Part shown: one piece after another, positions 37,456 to 52,476 of the stretch
Layout of the letters: every line of letters begins with the position of its first letter
Numbering within the stretch: the first letter of the stretch is position 1
NCBI GenBank assembly: GCA_037783415.1
Contig: JAZGTN010000073.1
Span: 1,612,001-1,676,000 of the forward strand
Origin: Leptasterias polaris
Lineage: Eukaryota; Echinodermata; Asteroidea; Forcipulatida; Asteriidae
Reading direction: 5' to 3'
Length of the DNA: 64,000 bases
Notes under the pieces: model-generated
Databases searched by the model: none
Seen by the model: only the letters and a program-made list of their open reading frames with translations
What the model was told of the DNA's origin: nothing
Translations under genes and position numbers: made by a program

Positions 37456-38594
37456 CCACATAGTGTTTCAAGTTCCTACATTATGTGAACCTAGTTTGTT
37501 CTCAGGTCCACACACTTCGTATAAAGCGTTAAGTGTGTCCAAGTGTTACGGGGTACTTCCATAGTTCTTTTATTCTGTGTGGTACCACTTGAACAAAGAA
37601 AACCTTGTGGGGTTTTCATTGTGTAAAAACCACCATAAGCTGGCTAGTGTGTAAGGGCACGTAAGAGTGTGATGACCTCCACAATCGTGGACTCTTGTTC
37701 ATCTCTTGTTCATCTCTTGTTCATCTCTTGTTCATCTCTTTGTCTTGATAGCAATAGTCAACCTGCTGTTGTCCCTTTTGTTATGTTCTCGGTTTGAACG
37801 TCACTACACACTCACATACGTGTGTAAATACCGGCAATCGTGGACCTTCCTTTGTTCAACTCTTTGTGATAGCAACCGTGGACCACAATGCTTTCCTTTG
37901 TGATAGCAACCGTGGACCTATTGTCCCTTTTGTTATAGGTCCACGGTTTACAGTGCCTGACGTTATCCCAACGGCTAAAGACAGGGTATCAGTTTACGAA
38001 AACATTTATAGACCTCTCCTATTGCAAACCGATGGCAAATACAGCCCCAGCTTCCCTCTTCTCCCCCTTTTTAAGGACTGGTCTGTACATTTTTGTACGT
38101 GGATGTTTTGGTTCATTACTGACTTTAAATGAAATTGAAATAAAACTGCAGCTTTGAATTTGACATTAGTGACTGACGAAATATTCCTCCTTGGAACGTT
38201 TAGACCTATTTGTTGTTTTAAAATGCACTCTGAATAGGCCAGGAATGAACCAAGCATCCCCGTACAAAATGTACAAACCCATTTTGCTCAGAATGATGTC
38301 ATCAAAAAATAATGTTTTGAATGTTGACAAATTTTGCACTGGAAGGGTATCAAATGTAATGGCAATAGATTTGTAATCTGTCCCCATTCACATGAGGACT
38401 CTTTCTATTGGAAAATGAGTTCATCACGAAATAGAATTTTACATTTCCCTTCCAATTTAATGGAAAGATTATTTTGTTCCAAGCTCAACCAAGCAAGTTG
38501 TGCAATGAATTCGTAAAATGGGGAAAATACTTGAATTAATTTGCCTGTATTTTATTTGTTAGGCCTGATTCTTGTCTACCGCTATTGGGTGCTG
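37456..38594. other. Spacer between the inverted arms, likely shared 5' region of B and C
   Basis: No gene seen. It holds dispersed-repeat pieces (GGGGTTTTCATTG near 37610, GATAGCAACCGTGGACC near 37870 and 37905) and the 11-bp tandem repeat. Divergent promoters of B and C point away from it. Confidence 0.5.
37688..37742 (+). repeat. GTTCATCTCTT 11-bp tandem repeat
   Basis: Four to five copies in the spacer between proteases B and C. Confidence 0.85.
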
Positions 38595-38807
38595 ATGCAG
38601 AATTGAAGAGAATGCCTTTCTAATGATGCAGCCGTAGCCACAGTCAAAAGGTCAAAGCCGGCAAAGAAACTCTCGTACTTTCACTGACCCTCATCAAATT
38701 GACCTGGTCAGATCTAGATAATACAACAAGCTCACGCGCTGCGAAAACACCATGTGTTTTACATCTCCGATATCTTTTTACCGTATTGTCGAGGACGTAA
38801 TTTTTGC

Positions 38808-38815
38808 TTTAAAAA
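38808..38815 (+). promoter_or_regulatory. TATA-like site of protease C
   Basis: TTTAAAAA lies 90 nt upstream of the C start codon. The inverted copy upstream of B reads TTTGAAAA (37229-37238, minus strand). Confidence 0.35.
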
Positions 38816-38904
38816 GGAAGGCCTATGTCGTGTCTGTCTACTCTTCTCTCATCCACTGATCCATTCCACCAGCTTGTTACTTCACGACGTACATCACCGT
38901 GACA

Positions 38905-41461
38905 ATGAAGTGTTTTCTCTTTGCGCTAGGTGAGTTCGTTTACTTCATTTTCTAATGACAATCTTTGAAATATATTTTTCTTAAAAATAACAATCACTTG
39001 TATTGTGGTTGTATCTTTCAGTACCAGCATATAACACACACTGACTATACCATCAGTTTTAATTAAAAACTATTGTCAAATAACTCAAGTGATTTTAGCA
39101 TCAGTTGTTTGAAGTGACTTTGGTAGTTGTCTAATTTATGACATTGATATCTTTCAGCTGTGCTGATCCCAAGCTGTTTGGGTTCCCTCATCGTTGGTGG
39201 ACATGAGTCTACCCCACACAGCCGACCCTACCAGGCGGCAATCAAGTACAAGAGCGGAAATGGGGTATTCTGCGGGGGTTCGTTGATTCACAATAACTGG
39301 GTTGTCACAGCCGCACACTGCGCGTAAGTAAACAAATCATTACAATAGACCTTATGCATATGACGTCATTTGAGTAGGGCGCCCTCGCCTAGAGGTCAAA
39401 AGGAAGATGTTCATTGGCCAGTCCTGTGCGCCGCGCGTACAAATCAGCGCGTTTCCATTGTTTCATCATAAGTTTACCTCTAAGATGGCGGCTTGGTGAC
39501 GTCAATGCATAAGGTATATTGTAGAGGAATCACACCCATGAGTATACGCCTCTCTTAATATTTATGCTCGAGTACGTCACAATTCTAACCCAAAACGAGG
39601 CCATAGGCGCAGCCACTGCAAGTGGTGGCGGACGCGCGCCTATAGCCTCATTTTAAGTAAGAATTATGACGTCATGCATGAATATTAAGAGAGGCGTATA
39701 GTAGATCAAAATTCTGCTTTATCCTACTATCTAGGTTATGTTCTCTGAATCCAGTAACAGTAGTGAATGCTATTATTTATTGTACACAAAAGAACAAGAC
39801 TGTTTCCCCTTCCAGCCTCGGTTTGGTTACTTAGATTTTGATGGGAGGAAATCAAGATGTCTATATCCACACAACAGCCTTGTGTATGTACAGCTATCAA
39901 TAGTAGAACCTCATTTGGAGGGGGGACAAGTCTACCTGCAGTCTAGATTTATACCATGTGCACTATTTTGAGAGAGTATATGTCCCACAATTATTCCTTG
40001 TACTGTACGTTTCGAACAGCGTGCGTTTACGATCAGTTAAGCAATTGTTTAAATGCTTTTTCCGTTGGCAGCCCTAAAGATAGCAGTAAACTCGCACATG
40101 TGGGTCTCGGGTATCATGATAAAACTCAGCACGGAGGACCAAACCAGCAGTTTATAACAGGCAAATGGGTTGTTCATCCCGAGTTCGGTCTTGTGCACAA
40201 TTTGAATAACGACATAGCCTTAATCCAGCTGGATACTCCCGCTGTCTACAACACCGACGTTCAACCCATCAGCATCGGCTCAAAACCCCCTACGAAAGGA
40301 CTGGAGATGCTCGCTAGCGGTTGGGGAAGACTAGAAGGTCAGTATGATTGATCAGAAGTAAATCTCCCACACAGATACTTCTTATTTGATTGGTGGATTA
40401 TGCATCACGTGCGATTGTTTATTTTGCCTGCGACCCTCTATTGAATATGTAACAGTGAAGTACAATAATATGGATTTTTTTTTGACGCTTCGCAGCGTCA
40501 CTGATAATTTATAAAATATATATAAAAAAGGCCGTGCCTTTATTTTTACGTTTATTGTGAAAAGGTTTCAATAATGACAAGGATCTAAAGGTGTGAGTTA
40601 TGTAAAACAAACATGGAATGTATTTTTTCTTGCACTGTCTCAGAATGTACCTCTGTAAAATTAGGTTTTTCCTTCACCTGGCTTGGCCTCGTGAAATGGA
40701 ATAATCCAGATTTTACTTCCTGATTATGTTCTGCTACAATGCGCTCTTGCATCTAATGATTTGCATAATAATCACATTCCACAAAAGTTGACTTTCAAAC
40801 CATGTGCAGAAGTGCAACTGTATGTAAAGTAAAAAACGATAACTGTTTAATTGTTTTAACCAGTGGTGTCGGACCGTATACACCTCGACAAGTTGTTGGG
40901 TTATAAGAACTAAATGTCTGCCTGTAGATCCCTATGGTAATTGTGATATCTTTGATTGTGTTTTACAATAGCAAGCTTAATGTCCACTCCTGTCACACTG
41001 AATGAGGTTGTACTGTACGCCACCAGTCCCGACGAGTGTAAAAAGGCCTACAAAAAATCAACAGATAATATGTTCTGTGCTGGTTTTAGCCAAGGAGGTA
41101 AAGGCGTTTGTAAAGTAAGTCTTTTCAATCCAATGGATGGATACATGATTTTGTTTTAACTTTTAAAAATGTTTACTGCTTAGAGGAACTGTTTCTAACA
41201 TTTGATTTCAATGTAGTTTTAAAAACCTACACAATCACTATTCATTCGTGTTTTTGGTTGATTTTTCAACAGGGTGACAGCGGCGGCCCAATTGTCAGTG
41301 ACTTCGGCGAGTCCTCGCATGTGCCCCAAGTGCGCTTGAACGGCATAGTCAGCTTTGGTGCCGGTTGCGCTAAGCCAAATCATCCCGGTGTGTTCACAAA
41401 GTTAGCCAACTACTGTACCTGGATACACGAAAACACCAACGGAGATGTCAGCTGTGCCTAA
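38905..41461 (+). CDS. Serine protease C: secreted S1A protease with altered S1 pocket
   Basis: Exons 38905-38929, 39158-39323, 40072-40337, 40972-41114 and 41273-41461 total 789 nt (262 residues), phases 1-2-1-0. Order: signal start [20 protein letters not shown] (His57), NNDIALIQL (Asp102), [15 protein letters not shown], then KGVCK before GDSGGP (Ser195), and a stop at 41459-41461. The triad is complete. The S1 region reads Gly189-Val190-Cys191-Lys192, whereas B reads Asp-Ser-Cys-Gln. Trypsin-like cleavage after Lys/Arg is therefore unlikely and a chymotrypsin- or elastase-like preference is inferred. Exon 2 is one codon longer than in B. A TTTAAAAA box lies at 38808-38815 and an AATAAA at 41483-41488. 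Introns carry elements missing from arm B. Confidence 0.9.
39343..39520. mobile_element. MITE with TGACGTCA in both ends, copy 2 (protease C intron 2)
   Basis: Same family and ends as 30731-30907, with only a few differences. It is absent from the matching intron of protease B. Confidence 0.8.
39543..39700. mobile_element. MITE with TATACGCCTCTC ends in protease C intron 2
   Basis: Left end TATACGCCTCTCTTAATATT and its inverted copy close at 39700, with inverted similarity of about 30 nt. It is absent from protease B and lies 22 bp from the CRE MITE. Confidence 0.75.
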
Positions 41462-41482
41462 TTTGGGCTGAGCCCTTTTAAA

Positions 41483-41488
41483 AATAAA
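41483..41488 (+). terminator. Polyadenylation signal of protease C
   Basis: AATAAA 22 nt after the stop codon. The inverted counterpart serves copy B at 34634-34639. Confidence 0.55.
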
Positions 41489-41970
41489 CAAGAATAATAA
41501 TGTTTTATTTTTCCTGTAGACCCTGTCGTGAATCCTGTCCATACACCCGCTCTGTGGGGCCTAGAGCATGATGAAAGGGAACGTTTTACTGATTTTAAAT
41601 CTCATAAATTGAGTTCATTATATTTTTTTAAAGAATAAACGAAACAAACAAGTGATTTGTGTCGAAGAATACACATCGGTCTTGAGAACATATAAACTCT
41701 CGTTTAAAAGGCACAAATCCATAGCTCTGCTTTCTGGTCAGGAGAGCGGAGAATGGTTACCTTAAACGGAGTTATTGCCTTCGTATTGGGTGCGTAATTC
41801 ACACAAACATTCCTCGACATTGGGTGGTTCCCCTCTTGCTCTGGGGAGTCAAAACTAGTCCTAAAAATAGCAGAGCCAAACTCGCCAATGATTAAAAACT
41901 GTTTCATGATAGCCAAGATTACACCAAACTCTTTGTTGTAAATTATAATTGATATATAAGCCCTCTCTTC

Positions 41971-42134
41971 TTTTCGAATCTGCTTACTTAGTCCATTGCA
42001 CTTGTCATCTCCACATGAAACTATGTTGTTATTTCTTTTGTCTTAAACTTCTCCTTCACTTTGCTAAGCGCCTCGGAATGGGCAACTAGATTGATGGCGC
42101 TCTACAAATGCCTGATGATTGATTGATTGATTGA
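41971..42134 (+). mobile_element. LINE 3' tail insertion in arm C
   Basis: CTTTGCTAAGCGCCTCGGAA, GGCGCTCTACAAATGCC and an (ATTG)n end are typical of CR1/L2-type 3' ends. Arm B lacks about 160 bp here. Confidence 0.65.
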
Positions 42135-43186
42135 AAAACATTGTAACAATAAACCAAATATCACTTCGAAACTGAAAATGGAAGCCATGCGCTGTTGTTA
42201 TTCTTATTTAAGTAAGTAATCTTTGGTTTAGTTGATATACAAGAGCGTTGTGGATACAGTCAACCTCCGTGCTCTTGGGAGGTGATCAAAGTATGCCCTT
42301 TCCAGTCTCGTTTTAGAAGTCTAAATAGCGTTATTTCGTTTCAAACGGGTTATCACACGTAGTATACGGTACACAGCATTCTATCCAATCAGAATCCATG
42401 AAGTACAATACAGCCCGCCCACCATGCTGTCATCCAATCACGAAGGAGTACAGAACCGTCTCCTATACGTCAACTACTTAAGAATGCATTATTCATTCCA
42501 ATTGACACCAGCTTTCTGGATAAGTAGGCCTACATGTGTGTGTGTATTCACTCTTTGTACGGATCGCCATTGGATTTCTTTAACTGTAATCCCCCAACAA
42601 AAAATACTCAAAACAAAAACAAGACAATAAAAGGAATCCGGTGTTACTGTAATCGCGGGTAATTCAAATAAGGCATTGATGAAGCTAATTCGTTAGGGGG
42701 TTCTGTTGGGGCTGGACCTCGTGTGTACATGACTGTGTATATAGCTGGACTAGTAATGACACAGGAGCAGTCACAAAAGTTATCTAAGGTAGATTGTATG
42801 TATGGAAAGAACTGGCCACTGGTTCTGAGTATGGGGGGGGGGGGGGGGGGGGGTGTGCATCGGTAAATTAGGCATAATGTGCATGGTTCTTATACTTTGG
42901 TATACCCTGCCATTTATTAGAGTAACCTTAAAGTGTCTTTTCGAAATGCTGTTTCAGAATAATAATCATTTAATAATTAGAGATAAACAAATCAATAAAT
43001 AAATCACGAAAAAAATAAAAATAAAAATAAAGAAACACCTGCAAATAGCCTGCAAATATTAATCGTCTCTCATCTCCGTTCACTCTTCTAACGCCTCTTT
43101 CTTGTGCCATTTTTATTATTTTATCAAGCACTGAAGTGAAGTGTTTTCGAAAGCCAACCCTCTCTTTTATTATGAAGTTTAAGAAG

Positions 43187-43470
43187 GTCAAAGGCACTGA
43201 CGGTTCACCTCAATAAGCCCTAATCCGTATAGCAACCATCCAGTTTGCAATGATTAAAAGCACTGACGGTTCACTTTGTTAATAATAACAAAGCCCTAAT
43301 CCGTACGAACCGTCTCACGTACAAAGATAAAAAGCACTGACGGTTCACTTTGTTAATAATAACAAAGCCCTAATCCGTACGAACCGTCTCACGTACAAAG
43401 ATAAAAAGCACTGACGGTTCCCTTACAAAGCCCTAACCGTATGAACCATCTCAATGATAAAAAGCACTGA
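43187..43470 (+). repeat. 74-bp hairpin minisatellite at the centre of the foldback element
   Basis: Four units; the middle two are identical. Each unit contains the inverted pair GACGGTTC / GAACCGTC and an inner palindrome, CTTTGTTAATAATAACAAAG. Confidence 0.85.
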
Positions 43471-43989
43471 TGTTCTTATCATTAGAAGTACAAATTTACA
43501 GCCCCGCCCTGAAGAGCCATGAACAAGGAAGACAAGGGGGGACAAGAAAAGGAAGTACAAAAAGGAAGAAAACAAAGAAAGAATAAACCTTTTAAAAAAA
43601 AAAAAAAAAATAAATAATAATAATCATTTAATTTGTGTCTAGTACTTTTCTTTAACTTACGAGATAGCTTAACAATTATTATTTCGTGTTTTGTGTTTGT
43701 TTGATTCTGTCATTTCTTTCTTTGTTTCTGTGTTTCTTTATTTTTATTTTTATTTTTTTCATGATTTATTTATTGATTTGTTTATCTCTAATTATTAAAT
43801 GATTATTATTCTGAAACAGCAGTTCGAAAAGACACTTTAAGGTTACTGTAATAAATGGCAGGGTATAACAAAGTATAAGAACCATGCACATTATGCCTAA
43901 TTTACCGATGCACACCCCCCCCCCCCCCCATACTCAGAACGAGTGGCCAGTTCTTTGCATATACATACAATCTACCTTTGATAACTTTT

Positions 43990-44400
43990 GTGACTGCTCC
44001 TGTGAAGCAACAAAGAGGTGTCATGTCATATGATAATAGACTCAAATCACTGAACCTGCTAAGCTTAGATGCCCGGAGAAACAGACTAACTGTTCTATTT
44101 ACCATGAAATGTTTATTTGGACAAGTCAAATGCTCTGCAGTTACTTCCCTCACCCAAATCAATACCCGTCACTTGGACACTCTGACCTTCAACCATCACT
44201 TTGCCAGAACTCATTGCCTGAAGAATTCTCTAATTCATTCTTTCCCTCGTCTGGAGTAGCTTGCCAACCGCCGTTAAGAACTCGGTCATTCTTGACTCTT
44301 GGAGGGGTTTTAACAACCAACTGTCCAGTTATTTCAATAATGATGTTTAATGCTAATCCTTTTTATTGTATTGGATTGTATTTGATTTGATATGTTTTGA
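43990..44400 (+). mobile_element. LINE 3' fragment inside the foldback element
   Basis: The reading DNRLKSLNLLSLDARRNRL followed by FTMKCLFG matches the conserved motif near the end of LINE reverse-transcriptase ORFs. It is followed by a TTGAT-rich tail and simple repeats, and occurs only in the right half of the foldback. Confidence 0.6.
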
Positions 44401-44818
44401 TTTGATTTGATCTGTATTGATTTTTTCCCCACTTAATGGTTATTTATTTATCTATTTATTAATTTATCTTTTGTTTGTTTGATTGATTTATTTATTATTT
44501 TTTATTTATTTATTTATCTGTTTGTTCATTTAGCTACTTATTAATTAATTTATTTATTCATTCGTTCGTTCTTTTGTTTATTATTCATCATTTATTTATT
44601 TATTTATTTAATTATTCCTTTATTTATTTATTTACTCAATTATTTATTCATTTATTTATTTATTTATTTACTTCTTTCTTTCTTTCTTTCTTTAGTTAAT
44701 TCTTTCTTTCTTTCTCTCCCCCTCCCCCACCCCCTCCCCCTCCCCCCTCCCCACCCCCACCCCCTCCCCCTCCCCCACCCCCTCCCCCTCCCCCTCCCCC
44801 TCCCCCTCCCCTCCCCCC
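44400..44818 (+). repeat. TTTA-rich then CCCCTC-rich simple repeats
   Basis: A TTTATTTATT-type tract (about 44400-44710) is followed by about 100 bp of CCCCCTCCCC units. The minus strand of the latter is a run of G tracts. Confidence 0.9.
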
Positions 44819-45535
44819 CAGTCATGTACACACGAGGTCCAGCCCCAACAGAACCCCCTAACGAATTGGCTTCATCAATGCCTTATTTGAATTACCCGCG
44901 ATTACAGTAACACCGGATTCCTTTTATTGTCTTGTTTTTGTTTTGAGTATTTTTTGTTGGGGGATTACAGTTAAAGAAATCCAATGGCGATCCGTACAAA
45001 GAGTGAATACACACACACATGTAGGCCTACTTATCCAGAAAGCTGGTGTCAATTGGAATGAATAATGCATTCTTAAGTAGTTGACGTATAGGAGACGGTT
45101 CTGTACTCCTTCGTGATTGGATGACAGCATGGTGGGCGGGCTGTATTGTACTTCATGGATTCTGATTGGATATAATGCTGTGTACCGTATACTACGTGTG
45201 ATAAACCGTTTGAAACGAAATAACGCTAATCTGACATCAAATGAGGGAAACACTAAAGAGATGATGTTCCATTAGCGTTTTCCGATATTAATAGACAATT
45301 TCGCTACAGCCTAATGAGTAGTGCGTAGCGGTGACAACCCATCTCCTGTGAACCAAACTATCTCCATAGCTCCCGCCTACACGAGTCATCGAGCTAAAGG
45401 CCCAGCTTATCCTAACACCAGTTCCCGCCTTCGAGCACCATTAAGCTAAGCCTACCTGTTACTGAACCTCTTGCAGTACTTTTATCAGCATGCAGCCTTT
45501 CCTGCATCCTGATCGAACCCCCGAACTCAACTAAT

Positions 45536-45806
45536 GGTCCGTATTTCTCCAGCCACTAACATGCAATCTCAAATCCTCGTCGAGTGGGATGGGTGAGATT
45601 ACTATGGGTTCAACGTGGGAGTTCATGGTCGCTGGTTTGTCCAGTTCAATCCCAAGGCGATGTCGGTATCCATGTTATGGCCGACACCATCATCCCAATG
45701 TTCATGTACCCTCCACACGCCCCGGATAAACTGCTGATTTGGACGGTTGTGTTGATTAGTTTCATGATAGCTGAGACCAACATACACGACCTTACCATTT
45801 CCTGTC
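45536..45806 (-). pseudogene. Orphan serine protease exon 3 (F), frameshifted
   Basis: A lone exon-3 equivalent reads TGNGKVVYVGLSYHE, NQQFIRGVWRVH and DTDIAL, then shifts frame near 45640 by an extra G. The second frame resumes IELDKPA and NSHVEP and ends in HVSGWRNTD. The 3' splice donor that is GT in relatives is AT here (45534-45535). Asp102 is kept, but SGWG has become SGWR. No exons 1, 2, 4 or 5 were found nearby. The exon lies just outside the right end of the inverted duplication (about 45472), and its sequence is closer in style to D and E than to B and C. Confidence 0.8.
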
Positions 45807-47303
45807 CTATAAAGGGTACAAAGCATGCGAAAGAACAAAAAGCTCATGTTCTGACGGATGTCGAACAATAAACAACATCCAGGTTCATATTGAGCTCAGA
45901 CCACTGAACTGCAGATTGGGAAGAGGATCATCCCATTGGTGTCTCACAAAGTGCTTAGGGTACCATGTATACGTTTGTGCTTATCCCAGTCTGTTGGAAC
46001 CAAAAGGTAATTCAGAAAGGAACACAACAAGATAACAGGAGAACTGAATTGAATTTGCAGTGCGAAAAATGATGACGTTGCCGTAAATGTTTTGCACACG
46101 TGGCATAACTCGCAGCGACGAAGCGCTTACGACCAAGTTGTTTAGTTTAGTTTTGATCGAAAGCGTTACTGTGGCAAACGGGGATCGAAAAAGAAGGAAA
46201 AATGTCGCCAGTGTCCAGGTTTTTTTTTGTCCCCCCGTTATGTGTGTCCTCCATACGGTAAATTAACGAAGTTGGTTCAAAAATACATCACTCAAAGTCG
46301 TCCTATATCTTAAATTTCAGAAATTAAGAAACTGTGAAGAACAAGCTTTTATAAGGAAAAAGAAATCATAATGAACAAATTTAATCGATTTAAGGTGTTG
46401 TGTTTTTAACAAATCTTTTAAGTCCGTTATTCCTAATCAACAGTTCCAGTGAATGGGCCTTATTGTTGAAACCGAGGAAGACTGCGAATTTAAGGTAGCA
46501 AGTGCAATTTGCTCGGATATAGGCCTAGCGATATATGGAAAAGACAAATTCAGGAGAATTAAATCCTTGTGATGGTCTTTGTCCAACGTAAGTTTTTACT
46601 CCGCAAAAAACCAAAACCAAAACAACACACCATTGAACCACACCCAAAATCTTGTAGAACCACGAACTATTCTGAGAAAATGGCTAATGGACCTATCCTG
46701 CGCTGCACCCAGTGACCAAATTTCGGGGCAGTGGTTTAGAAGGGAAACGCAGTGTAAATACCTTATTACACAACATCAATGCGTTTTCAGTGCACACTTT
46801 ATCTGGTTTATTGTTCAAATGCCTGTAAGTTTGATTTCAGTTAATTAAAACATAACACAACAAAAGAGAAATGAACACTGATATGATCGGGCTACATTCA
46901 ATTTCTGTTCGTTATAAGTGGCAGATAATGATAGCGGGTGTGTTTCTTAACATTTTGTTTCAAAACGAGAAAACCCAATGCTCTTTGAAATGTGTCTATG
47001 CTCTACAATACATTAACATAAGAAACTCTTCAAAGTTTGAAATGGTCCCATCATGTATTGTTTGGATTGAAATATGACGGTATATTTTGATCAGCTATGG
47101 TAATATTGTTACTGAACGTTCACTATTAATAACATGTAAACATTTAATTTCTGCCTTATTTAAAGTTCCAAAAGGAATTCCTGTTAGTCATAGTTATTGT
47201 AATGTAATCAAACGCAAGACCAGCAAAAGCTTAATCAACAAGCAACAATTCAGCTGTATATTAATGATGTACTTTTTATACAGCAGTATACAGCATGTCT
47301 GCT

Positions 47304-52133
<4,830 letters not shown>

Positions 52134-52212
52134 GATGATACTGGTGGTCGTTACAAGATGTTAGAGAGGTGCAGTCAATCAGCCGAAGTGTGGAGGGCAA
52201 CAGTTCTGTCCT

Positions 52213-52220
52213 CTTTTATA
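52213..52220 (-). promoter_or_regulatory. TATA box of protease D
   Basis: TATAAAAG on the minus strand lies 80 nt upstream of the D start codon, so a transcription start about 50 nt before the ATG is expected. The flanking 150 bp are shared with gene E. Confidence 0.55.
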
Positions 52221-52476
52221 GACCTGAAGTCCAGTTCGATATTGACAAATATCCTACGTAGTGAACAGATAGGCCAGATAAAGTTTTGAATATTTATTTA
52301 TTAATTATGCGACTAAAGAGATTGGTGCAGTTTAGACCATTGTCTAACAGTCACTTTATTCCTTGATGTGAACATGCCAGGTTTTTACAGAAGATTAGAA
52401 AGACGAGGCTATTTTGGGGCAGTTGATACGCACGAGCCTGTGACGTATTTCCCGGGATTGAAATCCTCCTTGTAGT

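Larger units (their letters stand above)
42327..45227. mobile_element. 2.9-kb foldback DNA element with long terminal inverted repeats and empty site in arm B
   Basis: The ends are AGCGTTATTTCGTTTCAAAC and its reverse complement, flanked by AAT on both sides (42324-42326 and 45228-45230). The sister arm B has the uninterrupted site GTCTAAATCCGACATC, so both edges are certain. Inverted similarity covers most of 42327-43010 against 43785-45227, apart from an 800-bp insertion in the right half (about 43990-44818). The centre is a 74-bp minisatellite. No transposase was recognised; non-autonomous. Confidence 0.85.
38595..45472. repeat. Right arm of inverted duplication (contains protease C), interrupted by insertions
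   Basis: This arm matches 33754-37455 in reverse. It is interrupted by the CRE MITE (39343-39520), another MITE (39543-39700), a LINE tail (41971-42134) and a 2.9-kb foldback element (42327-45227). Arm B lacks all four, so they post-date the duplication. Confidence 0.85.

Noticed and set aside
42424..42630. Open frame present twice with identical sequence (also at 44924-45253, minus strand)
   Set aside because: The duplication reflects the two arms of the foldback element. The frame has no recognisable domain and is not evidence of conservation.
43902..44390. Host genes on either strand
   Set aside because: Similarity is limited to a LINE tail motif; the rest is a simple repeat within a mobile element.
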